Positions 50,195 to 59,522 of a stretch of 64,000 nucleotides of DNA are shown here, piece by piece. Both the position numbers and the translations under genes were made by a program. The stretch covers positions 62,001 to 126,000 of the forward strand of contig NZ_LBMW01000022.1 of the NCBI RefSeq assembly GCF_026168105.1, read 5' to 3'. Numbering within the stretch: position 1 is the first letter of the stretch; the number at the start of each line of letters is the position of its first letter. Source of the DNA: Streptomyces hygroscopicus. GTDB taxonomy: Bacteria; Actinomycetota; Actinomycetes; Streptomycetales; Streptomycetaceae. A model generated the notes under the pieces. It was not told the origin of the DNA. It saw nothing but the letters and a program-made list of their open reading frames with translations, and did not search any database.

Positions 50195-51079
50195 TCAGTT
50201 CCAGATGCCGGTGATGTCGGAGGCGTTGGCCGCGGCACCCGCGTGGGTGGTCAGCCCTGCCAGGTCCTCGAGGGTGCGCAGCACGTTGTAGTGGTTGTAC
50301 TGCGTCGAGGTCGAGCTGCCCGGCGCAACGTGCGCGCCGTAGAACACGGTGGCGATGTGGTTGCTGTGCGAGCTGTCGTCCTCGTCGAAGGTGACGGCCA
50401 GAACGCTGTTGTGCGTCTGGGCCCAGGTGGCGTATGCGCTGAGGTTGTTCTTCAGCCAGTTGTCGCCCGTCGCGATGGAGCAGTCGTGCATGTCGTTGCA
50501 CAGGTTCGGGGTGACGAACGATTCCTTGGGAAGGGTGGTGTAGTCCGTCGGGAACTGAGTGAAGGTGTGGGCCGTGTTGAGCGGGACGTTGTTGAAGGCG
50601 AACCACGGGTTGTGCTTCCGGGCGTACTTGGTGGCGGAGTTGGTGCAGACCGTGGAGCCCTGGGAGGGCAGGCCCTCGTTGTAGCTGCCCCAGGTCTTGC
50701 CGGCGGCGATGAGCTCGGAACCGAGGTTCGCAGCACTGCTGAACTGCGGGGTGTAGCAGTTGTCGTTGGTGATGCCCTGGTTGTTGCCGGAGAACAGGTC
50801 CAGGTAGTTCGGCTGGCTCGGGTGGGTGATGGCGAACGAGTTGGTGAGGTTGGCGCCGCCCGCCTTCAGCGTGTTGTTGAGGTACGGGGCGCTCGAGCTG
50901 CCGATGACCTGCTCGTAGGCGTGGTTCTCGAAGACCACCACGACCACGTGGTCGGGGGCGGGGAGCGCGGCGGCCTGCGCGGCCGGGGCAGCGGCCCACA
51001 TCCCGACCAGGGCGACGGGGAGGGTGGCGGCGAGGGAGAGCGTCCGATGGGAGCGCTTGATGCGGGAGAACAAAGACAC
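50195..51079 (-). CDS. secreted phosphoesterase (phospholipase C/acid phosphatase superfamily)
   Basis: A 294-residue exported protein. Signal peptide MSLFSRIKRSHRTLSLAAT to AQAA at about residue 37. The mature enzyme belongs to the phosphoesterase family: first metal loop VVVVVFENHAYEQVIG, then NSFAITHPSQPNYLDLFSG with the nucleophile-like Thr/Ser region, and VLAVTFDEDDSSHSNHIATVFYG with the distal metal ligands. It would release phosphate from extracellular esters. It has its own terminator and probably a promoter within 51,080-51,200. Pho-box sequences were looked for informally and not recognised. Confidence 0.83.
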   Translation of the reverse strand: MSLFSRIKRSHRTLSLAATLPVALVGMWAAAPAAQAAALPAPDHVVVVVFENHAYEQVIGSSSAPYLNNTLKAGGANLTNSFAITHPSQPNYLDLFSGNNQGITNDNCYTPQFSSAANLGSELIAAGKTWGSYNEGLPSQGSTVCTNSATKYARKHNPWFAFNNVPLNTAHTFTQFPTDYTTLPKESFVTPNLCNDMHDCSIATGDNWLKNNLSAYATWAQTHNSVLAVTFDEDDSSHSNHIATVFYGAHVAPGSSTSTQYNHYNVLRTLEDLAGLTTHAGAAANASDITGIWN

Positions 51080-51694
51080 GGTAGACCTCCTGTGTGAGCG
51101 GTGGATACGGCGTGGGAGGTTGTTGTCTACTGATCAGGCGCTTCTGTTCCGGCGACAGGAGACTAGGGCCGCCCTCTCGCGGCTTTCAGGTGACGAGAGA
51201 AGAAGAGACGTCAAACGCTTCTTGGCTGTCGGGGGCTCATCCGACCCTCGTGTTCACCTGCCTGAGGGTTGCCATGACACACCGGCACACGGCTTCAGTC
51301 CTTGCCGCCTTCTGGGCGGCGGCGACTGTTCGAGGTGACGGCCTCGTACCGGCGGCGCAAGTGGGCCTGTAGGGCGGCGTGGCGGAACACCACTCAGATC
51401 CCGTCGCTCCGAGCGCTTGCTTGGCCACGCATCATGGCAGGTTGATGACACTGCCTCGGTAGCCGCTCGGTCGCTCGGGCAAGCGCGGAAGGTTGTGCTT
51501 GGCGGAAGGCTGTTGCCTCGCAGCACTTCGCCCCGTCGGATGGCCGACGGGGCGAAGCTGACTGGGCAGGAGCGGAGTTGACCGACGGCAGAGTTGGCGA
51601 CGGCTCCGGCCCAGTGCGTTGTCCTCAGCTCACTGACGGGTGTTCACGGCGCCGTCCTCTTGCTGCCGCTGAGCAGTGTGCTGTCCTTGTCTGT
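51080..51694. other. intergenic stretch with a strong terminator for the S53 gene
   Basis: About 615 bases between two minus-strand genes. CTTCGCCCCGTCGG (51526-51539) pairs perfectly with CCGACGGGGCGAAG (51544-51557), a 14-bp stem with an ATGG loop, about 140 bases 3' of the S53 protease stop. The rest holds only shadow frames and the phosphoesterase promoter, with TTGTTGT and a TCTACTGATCAG segment at 51,120-51,137. Confidence 0.6.
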
Positions 51695-52945
51695 CTACTT
51701 GGTGAAGGCCGCGACACCGTTCGGGGTGCCCAGGCCTGTCGGGCCGTCGTAGCCCTTGCCCGCCTGGCACAGGTAGTTGCCGCAGGCCCCGTTGGTGCCG
51801 TCGGTGACGTCGTTCAGCTTGTCCGGGTGGGCGTACGGGTACGAGGCCGGAACGTCGTTCGCGCCAGGGGCGCCCGCGAGGGCGTAGACACCGGCGATGA
51901 ACGGCGAGGACGCGCTGGTGCCGCCGTACACGTTCCAGCCGCTGGCCTGATAGCTGTCGTAGACGGCGAGGCCGGTGGCCGGGTCGGCGACGGCCGCGAC
52001 GTCCGCAACGGTGCGCTTGGCGCAGCCGCTGTCCTTCTGCCAGGACGGCTTGGCGTCGAACTGCGAGCAGCCCGAGCCGGCTCCCTCGCCGCCGGCGGCA
52101 GTGCCCCAGACGGACTCGGAGTAGCCGCGCGTGCTGCTGTCCTTCTTGAGCGAGGTGCCCCCGACGGCGGTGACGTACTGCGATGAAGCCGGGTACTCGC
52201 TGCCGTAGCCGCTGTCGCCGGAGCTGACGGTGATGGCGACGCCGGGGTGTTTGAAGTACTTTTCGTCCGCGGACGTGTCGTTGGCTTCTTCGCCGCCGCC
52301 GTAGCTGTTGGAGATGTACTTGGCGCCCTGCTTGACCGCCTGGTTCACGGCCGCACCGAGGTCGTCCATGTTGGCGGACTTGGCCTCGACGAGCAGGATG
52401 TGGCACTGCGGGCAGGCTGCGCTGACCATGTCCACGTCGAGGGAGATCTCTCCTGCCCAACCGGCGTCGGGAGCCGGGTAGTTCGAGCCGCCGTCCTGGT
52501 CGGTCTTCTTGAAGCAGCCGTTGCTGGTGCTGCACTCGGGCAGGCCGTACTGGGACCGGTAGGTCGCCAGATCCTTCTCGGCGTTCGGGTCGTCGTTCGC
52601 GTCGACGATCGCGACGGTGGCGCCCTTGCCGCCTTCCTTGGGGAGGTTGTATGCGGCCTGCAGGTCGTTCGGTCCGAAGCCCTTGGGGGTGTCGTGGCGG
52701 CCGAGGGACTTCAGCGACTTGAGGTCGGTGCGGACAACCGCTTCGCACGCCATGTAGCCGGGTTTGCTCGGCTCCGAGCAGAGCCGGTGGGTGGACACTG
52801 TCGTGGCCGCAGGCGACGCCGTGGTCGTCGTCGCGAAGGCCGCCGACTGTGAAGCGGCGGCCAGGCCGCCGGTTATCAGAGCCGCTGCCGACAGCAGTGC
52901 CGGTGCACCGCGACGTATCAGGTTCCTTCTGCGATGAGAACGCAA
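51695..52945 (-). CDS. secreted S53 (sedolisin/kumamolisin-type) protease
   Basis: A protein of about 416 residues: leader (RRNLIRRGAPALLSAAALITGG), a short pro-region and the S53 catalytic domain. Glu and Asp of the triad are in GWAGEISLDVDMVSAACPQC; the catalytic Ser is in YGGTSASSPFIAG; and the transition-state Asp region is SSGDSGYGSEYPAS. Several cysteines (CSTSNGC, CPQC, CGNYLC) suggest disulfides, consistent with export. The pro-domain is much shorter than in kumamolisin. The best start is TTG 52945 with GGAGGG upstream; the ATG at 53020 would add an unlikely leader. It is divergent from the TrmB regulator with 250 bases between, so TrmB may control it. Confidence 0.85.
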   Translation of the reverse strand: MRSHRRRNLIRRGAPALLSAAALITGGLAAASQSAAFATTTTASPAATTVSTHRLCSEPSKPGYMACEAVVRTDLKSLKSLGRHDTPKGFGPNDLQAAYNLPKEGGKGATVAIVDANDDPNAEKDLATYRSQYGLPECSTSNGCFKKTDQDGGSNYPAPDAGWAGEISLDVDMVSAACPQCHILLVEAKSANMDDLGAAVNQAVKQGAKYISNSYGGGEEANDTSADEKYFKHPGVAITVSSGDSGYGSEYPASSQYVTAVGGTSLKKDSSTRGYSESVWGTAAGGEGAGSGCSQFDAKPSWQKDSGCAKRTVADVAAVADPATGLAVYDSYQASGWNVYGGTSASSPFIAGVYALAGAPGANDVPASYPYAHPDKLNDVTDGTNGACGNYLCQAGKGYDGPTGLGTPNGVAAFTK

Positions 52946-53195
52946 TGAAATGCCCTCCGTGGGGGGATGGATGGCTCCACGACGGCCATCGAGGCAGCGG
53001 TCATGTCGCGAACATGACAACTGCCCGATGTTGGGGCGCCGGAGTGGGCCGAGGTCCGGGCATGGTGCTCAGGTACTGCCACCCCGTTCAGTGGTGGCTA
53101 CAGATAAAACTATTGACAGTTTGCCCAAGGGAACAGAGGGAGTTGGTAAAACCTTCCCCTCGACTTCGGGGCCCTGGCGTATACGTTGTGCCGCC

Positions 53196-54032
53196 ATGGA
53201 GCTGGAAGAAGGACCCATCAACGACCTGATGTCGCTCGGCCTGGCCCAGTACGAGGCGCGGGTCTACCTGGCGCTCATCAGGCGTGATTCATACACGGCC
53301 ACCGAGGTGGCCCGGGAAGCCGGCGTGCCGCGCCAGCGGGTCTACGACGTGCTGGAAGCGCTCGTACGGCGGCGTCTGGCCACCACTCACCCGGGACGAG
53401 TGACCAAGTACTCCGCCGTCACGCCCGAGTTGGCGCTCGCGCGGCTGATGGCTCTGCGACGCGAGTCCGTGGACCGGCTGGAGCGGCTCTCGGAAGGGTT
53501 GGCCAGGGCCCTGCAGCCACTGTGGTCCGAGGGCCGGGCGCACACCGATCCGCTGGACTACATCGAGATTCTGCGGGACCCGAAGGCGATCTCCGAGCGC
53601 TTCGCCGACATCCAGCGGCAGGCGCGACACGAACTTCTCACTTTCTGCAAGCCGCCCTTCGTTGCGCCCGCCGAGAACGCTGAGGGCATCAAGGTGGTCC
53701 AGCGGCTCCATCGGGCGGGCGGCACGGTCCGGGCGATCTACCTCAACGACGCCCTGGGCAACCCCAAGACGGCGGAGCATGTCCGGCGCTTCTCCTCCGC
53801 GGGGGAGGAGGCCCGCTTCGCCCCCGAGCTGCCGCTGAAACTCGTCATCGCCGACGCTTCCTTCGTACTGTGCGACATGCCCGACCCGGTGGCCGGCGCG
53901 GGCTCCACCACCACGCTCTTCATCGAGCACCCGGCCCTGGCAGGCTGCCTGCGGCTGGCGTTTCACACCGTTTGGGAGGGCGCGGCACCTGCGCCGGACT
54001 CCAGCCTGCTGCCGAAAGCACACGACCGCTGA
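53196..54032 (+). CDS. TrmB-family transcriptional regulator
   Basis: A 278-residue regulator. The winged helix (DLMSLGLAQYEARVYLALI, then ATEVAREAGVPRQRVYDVL and a wing TTHPGRVTKYSAV) is followed by a coiled coil and a regulatory domain of the PLD-like TrmB kind (YIEILRDPKAI to FIEHPALAGCL). The fold resembles sugar-responsive regulators of archaea and bacteria. Divergent from the S53 protease. The intergenic region is AT-rich for this genome around 53,100-53,150 (with TTGACA at 53113), the likely promoter/operator zone. The 3' end runs against the encapsulin stub. Confidence 0.83.
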   Translation: MELEEGPINDLMSLGLAQYEARVYLALIRRDSYTATEVAREAGVPRQRVYDVLEALVRRRLATTHPGRVTKYSAVTPELALARLMALRRESVDRLERLSEGLARALQPLWSEGRAHTDPLDYIEILRDPKAISERFADIQRQARHELLTFCKPPFVAPAENAEGIKVVQRLHRAGGTVRAIYLNDALGNPKTAEHVRRFSSAGEEARFAPELPLKLVIADASFVLCDMPDPVAGAGSTTTLFIEHPALAGCLRLAFHTVWEGAAPAPDSSLLPKAHDR

Positions 54033-54106
54033 GGCCGTCGAGCGCGCCGCACCCTGATGTTGGCCGCCGGGTTCCTGGACCGTGGGAAGTCGGCGGACCT
54101 CAGCCT

Positions 54107-54190
54107 TTGGAATGTGCGGCGGGCCTCGTCCTCGATCTGCGCCCATGCGTGGGGTGTGACCGGGGCGAGTTCACGGTGGAGGTTGTTCAT
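54107..54190 (-). pseudogene. encapsulin gene stub (first ~28 codons)
   Basis: Starting at ATG 54190 the minus strand reads MNNLHRELAPVTPHAWAQ, then IEDEARRTFQR: the N-terminus of family 1 encapsulins (MNNLHRELAPIS.AAW type). From about 54,107 the frame becomes unrelated (LRSADFPRSRNPAAN) and stops at 53,963. The remaining 230 or so codons of the shell protein are absent, replaced by the TrmB gene end. It lies 22 bases after the DyP peroxidase stop in the same direction, exactly where the shell gene belongs. Confidence 0.75.
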
Positions 54191-54212
54191 CCCGCTGGGC
54201 GCGGACACGCGA

Positions 54213-55196
54213 TCACGCTCCTTTGAGACTGCCGATACCCAGGGAACCCTCGTTCGCCGTGGCGCCCGTGGGTGGGGCGGGCGGAACCTCGAGGAAGTCG
54301 GCGCTCGGCACGTGGAAGAGGCAGCCGGTGATCGCGGTGGAGAAGTCGAGGATGCGGTCGTGAGTGTTGGGACGGTCTCCGAGGAACATGTTCCGCAGCA
54401 TGTGCTCGATCACCTCGGGAGTACGTGCGTAGCCAATGAAATAGGTACCGAATTCCCTTTCTCCGATCCGGCCGAACGGCATGTTGTCACGTACGATTTT
54501 CCGCTCGCTGCCGTCCTCGTCGGTTACCGTGTTCAGGGCTACGTGGGAGTCCAGGGGCTTGATGTCGTCCGGCAGTTCGACGTTGGCCAGCTTTGTCCGG
54601 CCGATAATCTTCTCCTGCTGCTCCGTGGCCAGCGTGTTCCAGGCGGTAAGGTCGTGAAAATACTTCTGGACGATTACGTAGCTGCCGCCCGCGAAATCTC
54701 GGTCCTCATCACCGATGAACACCGCGTCGGCCGCGAGCTTGCCCTCCGGGTTCTCGGTGCCGTCGACGAAGCCTAGGAGGTCTCGCTCGTCGAAGGACTT
54801 GAAGCCGTGAACCTCGTCCACCACGGCGACGGTTCCGTGGAGACGTTCGCCGATCTGCCGGGCCAGTTCGAAACAGAGATCCATGCGGCGGGCCCGCAGG
54901 TGGAAGAGGAGGTCGCCCGGGGTGGACGGAGCGTGGTGACGGGAGCCTGTCAGCGGCACGAAGGGATGCAGATCGCGAGGACGCGGTCCGTCGAAGAGCC
55001 GGTCCCATGCCGTGGAGCCGATGCCGACGACGCAGGTGAGGCCGGCATCCGGATCCCGGAAACCCACCGATCGCGTCAATCCGGCCACATCGGGAAGAAG
55101 GCCGCGAACAACGGCCTCGCCGCCGGGCATGATGGTGCACACCAGGAACAAGGCGGACTTCGCCGGCGGGGCGATCACGGACTGCGACTCGGCCAC
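54213..55196 (-). CDS. DyP-type peroxidase with encapsulin cargo-loading tail
   Basis: A 327-residue cytosolic DyP haem peroxidase. The GxxDG motif is LGFVDGTENP; the proximal His is in LDSHVALN; the distal Arg is in IVRDNMPFG. The C-terminus is a linker (EVPPAPPTGATANEG) and then SLGIGSLKGA, which matches the cargo-loading peptide that docks DyP inside encapsulin shells. No Tat signal. It oxidises phenolic compounds with H2O2. The neighbouring shell gene is only a stub, so this cargo either works free or uses a shell encoded elsewhere. The start at 55196 is the first ATG; GGAGG lies just upstream. Confidence 0.88.
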   Translation of the reverse strand: MAESQSVIAPPAKSALFLVCTIMPGGEAVVRGLLPDVAGLTRSVGFRDPDAGLTCVVGIGSTAWDRLFDGPRPRDLHPFVPLTGSRHHAPSTPGDLLFHLRARRMDLCFELARQIGERLHGTVAVVDEVHGFKSFDERDLLGFVDGTENPEGKLAADAVFIGDEDRDFAGGSYVIVQKYFHDLTAWNTLATEQQEKIIGRTKLANVELPDDIKPLDSHVALNTVTDEDGSERKIVRDNMPFGRIGEREFGTYFIGYARTPEVIEHMLRNMFLGDRPNTHDRILDFSTAITGCLFHVPSADFLEVPPAPPTGATANEGSLGIGSLKGA

Positions 55197-55229
55197 AGGG
55201 CCCGCCTCCTAGCTAGTGCGGCCGCGACA

Positions 55230-57542
55230 TCACGCGGAGGTGCTCGGCCGGGGGGCTGCGGGTTCCAGCCGGACCACGATTCCCTTCGACGTCGGTTGGT
55301 TGCTGATCTCGGCCACGCTGTCCAGAGGCACCAGGACCTGGGTCTCCGGGTAGTACGCGGCTGCGGAGCCCCGCGCGGTCGGGTACGCCACCACTTGGAA
55401 GTCCTCGGCGCGGCGCTTGCCGTTGTCCGCCCACACACCGACCAAGTCGACACGCTGTCCTTCGGCCAGGCCGAGTTCGGACAGGTCTGCCGGGTTGACG
55501 AGCACCACCCGGCGGTTTCCGTGGATGCCCCGGTAGCGGTCGTTGGACGTGTAGGGGACGGTGTTCCACTGGTCGTGGGAGCGCAGCGTCTGCAGCAGCA
55601 GGTGCCCCTCGGGAATGTGCGGCATCTCCCAGGCATTGCGGGTGAACAGTGCCTTGCCCGACGGGGTGGGGAACACGCCTTCGTTGACCGGGTTCGGCAG
55701 CCTGATGCCGCCGGGGCGTGCCACCCGTCGGTTGAAATCGTACAGTCCTGGCACGATGCGGGAGATCCGGTCACGGATCGCTCCGTAGTCGGCCTCGAAC
55801 TTCTCCCACGGGATGTCCGCTGTGCCGTTGAGGGTGCGGCGGGCGAGCCGGCACAGAATGGCGACTTCGCTCAGCAGGAGCTTGGAGGCCGGCTGCAGCC
55901 GCCCACGGGATGTGTGCACCTCGCTCATCGAGTTCTCCACGGTGACGAACTGCTCCCCGCCGGACTGGATGTCCCGTTCGGTGCGGCCGAGGGTCGGCAG
56001 GATGAGCGCGGTCCGGCCACAGACGGTATGGGACCTGTTGAGCTTGGTCGAAATGTGGGCGGTCAGGCGGCACTTGCGCATGGCGTCCTCGGTGACCGCG
56101 CTGTCCGGAGCGGCCCGGACGAAATTGCCCGCGACGCCGAGGAACAGCTTGATGCGGCCCTCACGCATCGCTTTGATGGAGTTCACGGAGTCCAGTCCGT
56201 GGGCGCGAGGCGGGTCGAAACCGAACTCCTGCTGCAGCGCGTCCAGGAACGAGTCCGGCATCTGCTCCCAGACGCCCATGGTCCGGTCGCCCTGCACGTT
56301 GCTGTGCCCGCGTACCGGGCAGGCTCCGGCGCCTGCCCGGCCGAGGTTTCCGCGCAGCATCAGGAAGTTCACGATCTCCCGGACGGTGGGGACGCCGTGC
56401 TTGTGCTGCGTCACTCCCATGGCCCAGCAGACGATGACGCGTTCGCTGCGCAGTACCTCGTCGCGGACCTGCTCGATCTCCTTGCGTGTCAGCCCGGTCG
56501 CGGTGAGAACGTCTTCCCAGGAGATCGCGCGGACGTGCTCGGAGAACTCCTCGAATCCACTCGTGTTGGAGCTGATGAAGTCATGGTCCAGGACTTTTCC
56601 TGGCCGGGCGTCCTCGGCTTCCAGCAGCAGCCGGTTCAGCCCCTGGAACAACGCCAGGTCGCCACCGGGACGAATATGGAGGAACCGATCGGCGATCCGG
56701 ATGCCGTGCCCGATCACGCCGCGTGCTTTCTGCGGGTCCTTGAACCTCAGCAGTCCGGCTTCGGGCAGCGGATTCACCGCGATGATGCGGGCGCCGTTCA
56801 GCTTCGCCTGTTCCAGCGCGGAGAGTTGCCGTGGATGGTTGGATCCGGGGTTCTGCCCGACCAGGAAGATCAGGTCGGCGTGGTGGAGGTCGTGCAGGCT
56901 GACCGTTCCCTTGCCCGTGCCCAGTGTTTCGTACAGGGCGAAGCCGCTGGACTCGTGGCACATGTTGCTGCAGTCGGGCAGGTTGTTGGTACCCAAGGCC
57001 CGGGCGAAGAGCTGGAGGACGAAGGCGGCCTCGTTGCTGACCCTGCCGGAGGTGTAGAAGACCGCCTCGTCGGGAGAGCCGAGCGAGGTCAGCTCCGCGG
57101 CGAGCAGTCCGATGGCGTCGTTCCAGCTGATCGGCTCGTAGTTGTCGGACCCCGGCCGCTTGACCATCGGTTCGGTGAGCCGTCCTTGACTGTTCAACCA
57201 CATGTCGGATCTGCGACCCAGCTCGGAGACCGTGTGTCCGCGGAAGAAGTCCCCGGTGATGCGGCGCGTCGTCGCCTCGTCGTTGATGTGTTTGGCACCG
57301 TTCTCGCAGTACTCGTTGCGGTGTCTGTGGCCTGGAGAGGGATCCGCCCACGCGCAGCCGGGACAGTCGATTCCGCCCACCTGGTTCATGGTCAGGAGCG
57401 TCACTCCGGCTCTCCGCGGGGACGTCTCCTCCAGGGAGTACTCCAGTGCGTGCACCACCGCGGGAACTCCCGCAGCCCATTTCTTCGGCGGAGTCACGGT
57501 GAGCGCGTCTTCGGGCTCCTCGCCGGGTGGCTTCTTCATCAA
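55230..57542 (-). CDS. FdhF/YdeP-family molybdopterin oxidoreductase
   Basis: A 770-residue bis-MGD protein. N-terminal cysteines (GGIDCPGCAWADPSPG, then EYCENGAKH) form the FeS site region. The Mo-ligand loop is LPDCSNMCHESSG. Pterin-binding segments include FLVGQNPGSNHPRQL and RGHSNVQGDRTMGVWEQ, and the C-terminal beta barrel ends at about 765. This is the YdeP type, related to formate dehydrogenase H, implicated in acid resistance in enterobacteria; its substrate is unsettled. No partner electron-transfer gene is adjacent. MM at 57542/57539 are alternative starts. A SRPBCC gene lies 33 bases upstream. Confidence 0.85.
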   Translation of the reverse strand: MMKKPPGEEPEDALTVTPPKKWAAGVPAVVHALEYSLEETSPRRAGVTLLTMNQVGGIDCPGCAWADPSPGHRHRNEYCENGAKHINDEATTRRITGDFFRGHTVSELGRRSDMWLNSQGRLTEPMVKRPGSDNYEPISWNDAIGLLAAELTSLGSPDEAVFYTSGRVSNEAAFVLQLFARALGTNNLPDCSNMCHESSGFALYETLGTGKGTVSLHDLHHADLIFLVGQNPGSNHPRQLSALEQAKLNGARIIAVNPLPEAGLLRFKDPQKARGVIGHGIRIADRFLHIRPGGDLALFQGLNRLLLEAEDARPGKVLDHDFISSNTSGFEEFSEHVRAISWEDVLTATGLTRKEIEQVRDEVLRSERVIVCWAMGVTQHKHGVPTVREIVNFLMLRGNLGRAGAGACPVRGHSNVQGDRTMGVWEQMPDSFLDALQQEFGFDPPRAHGLDSVNSIKAMREGRIKLFLGVAGNFVRAAPDSAVTEDAMRKCRLTAHISTKLNRSHTVCGRTALILPTLGRTERDIQSGGEQFVTVENSMSEVHTSRGRLQPASKLLLSEVAILCRLARRTLNGTADIPWEKFEADYGAIRDRISRIVPGLYDFNRRVARPGGIRLPNPVNEGVFPTPSGKALFTRNAWEMPHIPEGHLLLQTLRSHDQWNTVPYTSNDRYRGIHGNRRVVLVNPADLSELGLAEGQRVDLVGVWADNGKRRAEDFQVVAYPTARGSAAAYYPETQVLVPLDSVAEISNQPTSKGIVVRLEPAAPRPSTSA

Positions 57543-57575
57543 TTGCCTCTCGCTTGCCAGGTTCCTGGACGAGGA

Positions 57576-58094
57576 TCAACCGACAGGCCAGCAGGGCACC
57601 CGGCTCCTTGGCGGTTGCGGTTCCGCGGGCCGTACGTGTCCGTTGTGGATGGTTCCCCGCCAGCCCCCGCCCTCTTGCCCCAGCCCCTCGATGAACTCCT
57701 TGAAGTGCCCGAGCTCGAACCGCACGACACGGCCGACCACACGGGGAACGTTGGTGGGCACGCCTGCGACGCTGCGCGGCTCGACCTGCATCCGCACGGT
57801 GACCGCCGTACCACCCGCCGCGGTGGGCCGGAACGACACCTCGCCCCGGTGGGACGGGTGCCGCTCGAGGCTCCGCCAGGCCAGATGCGAGTCGGGCTCC
57901 TGCTCCACGATCTCGGCCTCGAACTCGCGGTGCACCGGTCCAAGGCCGATGACCCACGCCGTGACGGAGGGCCCGACCTGCTCGACCCGCTTCACCACGG
58001 CCATGAACCGGGGAAAGCTCTTGAACTGGGTCCACTGGTTGTACGCGGTACGCACCGGCACCGCGACCTCGATCATTTCCTCAATGGTATTCAT
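57576..58094 (-). CDS. SRPBCC-family (polyketide cyclase/dehydrase-like) protein
   Basis: A 172-residue START/SRPBCC protein: VAVPVRTAYNQWTQFKSFPRFMAVV at the start is typical for this fold, followed by WVIGLGPVHREFEAEIVEQEPDSHLAW in two strands. The tail is Pro/Arg-rich. Such proteins bind hydrophobic ligands. It probably forms a unit with the molybdoenzyme downstream. Function not assigned. Confidence 0.75.
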   Translation of the reverse strand: MNTIEEMIEVAVPVRTAYNQWTQFKSFPRFMAVVKRVEQVGPSVTAWVIGLGPVHREFEAEIVEQEPDSHLAWRSLERHPSHRGEVSFRPTAAGGTAVTVRMQVEPRSVAGVPTNVPRVVGRVVRFELGHFKEFIEGLGQEGGGWRGTIHNGHVRPAEPQPPRSRVPCWPVG

Positions 58095-58466
58095 GGCACA
58101 CCAGCCTTAAGGCGCCGCTGTCCTCCAGTGTTGCCGTCCGGCCGACAGGTCGCCATACGGATCTTCTCCCAGGGGTGAGCGTGGGCTTTTCCTGAGCGAT
58201 GCGACGCAGAATGCGTGAGACCGTGTGGCGCCCTTGCAACGCCCTGACCTGCGAGGAGCTCACCCCGCAGCGGGGGCCGACGGATCGGCTCCCCTCATGG
58301 TCCGCCCGGGCTAACAAACCGCGCACATCCCCGGCGTCCGGCGGCAAAATACCTATGGATGCTCCGGGCGGCTGCTTCCCCTCGTTGCTCCGCGCACGTC
58401 CAACAGCACGCGCCCAGGAACAAACACCCCGGAATGAAGATGACACATGGCGTGCTGGGAGGATCC
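58095..58466. other. intergenic stretch, divergent promoters
   Basis: About 370 bases between the SRPBCC (-) and the unrecognised gene (+). No gene-like frame, repeat or hairpin was found. It must hold both promoters. Confidence 0.35.
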
Positions 58467-59126
58467 GTGCACGAAACACCGCTGAGCAAGGTCGTCGACG
58501 AGCTCTTGCGTCTGCGCCGCGGCACCTCACACACCTCGCGGGATCGGTCGGCGCCCGCCGGCTTCGGGTTGGATCCCGCACTTGTCGGCGACTTCGTCGC
58601 CGGCACGCTGGGGCCCCAGGGGGAGGCGGCACTCGCTGACCAGGTGGCGCGGCTCCTGCCCTTCCACTGGGCCTTGCCCAACAAGCTCACCGAGGCGATG
58701 ACGCAGGTCATCGACCACCTCGGCGGTCAACGTGATCTGATGGCCTGGCTGGACGGGCACTCGGGCCTGCCACGGCTGGTGGCAAGGCTGTACGTCCTTA
58801 TGGGACTCCTTGATCAATTCAGCGAAGAGCCCGCGGTTGTCACCGCGCTGCGCGAATCCCGGGAGCAGACGCCCTGTCCACCCGGTCTCCAGGGTTACCT
58901 GGTACCGGAAACCGACGACGAAACCCTCGGCAGCATCGCCTTCAAAATCGAGGAGCTGCTGGGCGACGGTCGGGAAAAGGAAGCCGTTGAGCTTGCGCTG
59001 GCCACTGCGGCGTGGCTCCGCCAGGCCGCGCCGCGCGCGGAACAACTCGACCCCAGGGTCGGTGACCTGGGCGAGCTGATGGACCATATTCGCCAGGACA
59101 TCCAGGCTTCCTCAGCCGAAGCCTGA
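58467..59126 (+). CDS. unrecognised cytosolic protein
   Basis: A 219-residue helical protein with no family that I recognise. GTG 58467 follows GGGAGGA; an ATG at 58434 is possible but less well placed. Segments: VHETPLSKVVDELLRLRRG, ALADQVARLLPFHWALPNKL, LARLYVLMGLLDQFSEEPAV-like helices, and a C-terminal acidic tail. No membrane span or signal and only one cysteine. It is a single gene between divergent and codirectional neighbours. Coding quality by codon bias looks real. Confidence 0.6.
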   Translation: MHETPLSKVVDELLRLRRGTSHTSRDRSAPAGFGLDPALVGDFVAGTLGPQGEAALADQVARLLPFHWALPNKLTEAMTQVIDHLGGQRDLMAWLDGHSGLPRLVARLYVLMGLLDQFSEEPAVVTALRESREQTPCPPGLQGYLVPETDDETLGSIAFKIEELLGDGREKEAVELALATAAWLRQAAPRAEQLDPRVGDLGELMDHIRQDIQASSAEA

Positions 59127-59522
59127 GCATCGCGCTTCCGGGCCGGAGTGGGCCGACGAGGAAGTCACCCACCTTTTTCAAGAGTTGTCGGGTGATGAAG
59201 CCACCTTTCCAAGAGTTGTCGGGGGTGACGCCGAGTCGGTGGGCGGCACCGTGGTGACCTTCGATGCGCGACGTGACCCAGCCAGTACAACACCCCCGAC
59301 GTGTCGCCGCCGCGCTTCAACTGCCGCGCGCAGCATCGAGCCGAGGGCCAGAACGCGCCACGTACACCCCGTGGGGTCCGCGGTGCCGACCTCGTCGGCC
59401 ACTGCGGTCGGCGATCCGGTTGAGTGTGCCGATAATCTTGCGCCCGTCCGGGGGCCGAGCGGGGTCGCCCGGGGTCTGCAGACCACGGGCACGCGGCGTA
59501 CGCGGCTCGGCACACGAGGGGG
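59127..59522. other. intergenic stretch with an imperfect tandem duplication
   Basis: Near the left end, CACCTTTTTCAAGAGTTGTCGGG (written here as pieces: CACCTTT, CAAGAGTTGTCGGG) occurs at about 59,169-59,192 and again at 59,202-59,223, a duplication of about 32 bases. The rest carries only shadow frames. It holds the kinase promoter. Confidence 0.4.

Noticed and set aside
53113..53118. TTGACA as a -35 box for the TrmB gene
   Set aside because: No acceptable -10 lies 16-19 bases downstream, so only a general promoter zone is noted.
54807..58178. Plus-strand open frame of 1,123 codons
   Set aside because: It is the antisense shadow of the DyP, YdeP and SRPBCC genes, which have clear motifs on the minus strand. 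Long antisense frames are normal at this GC content.
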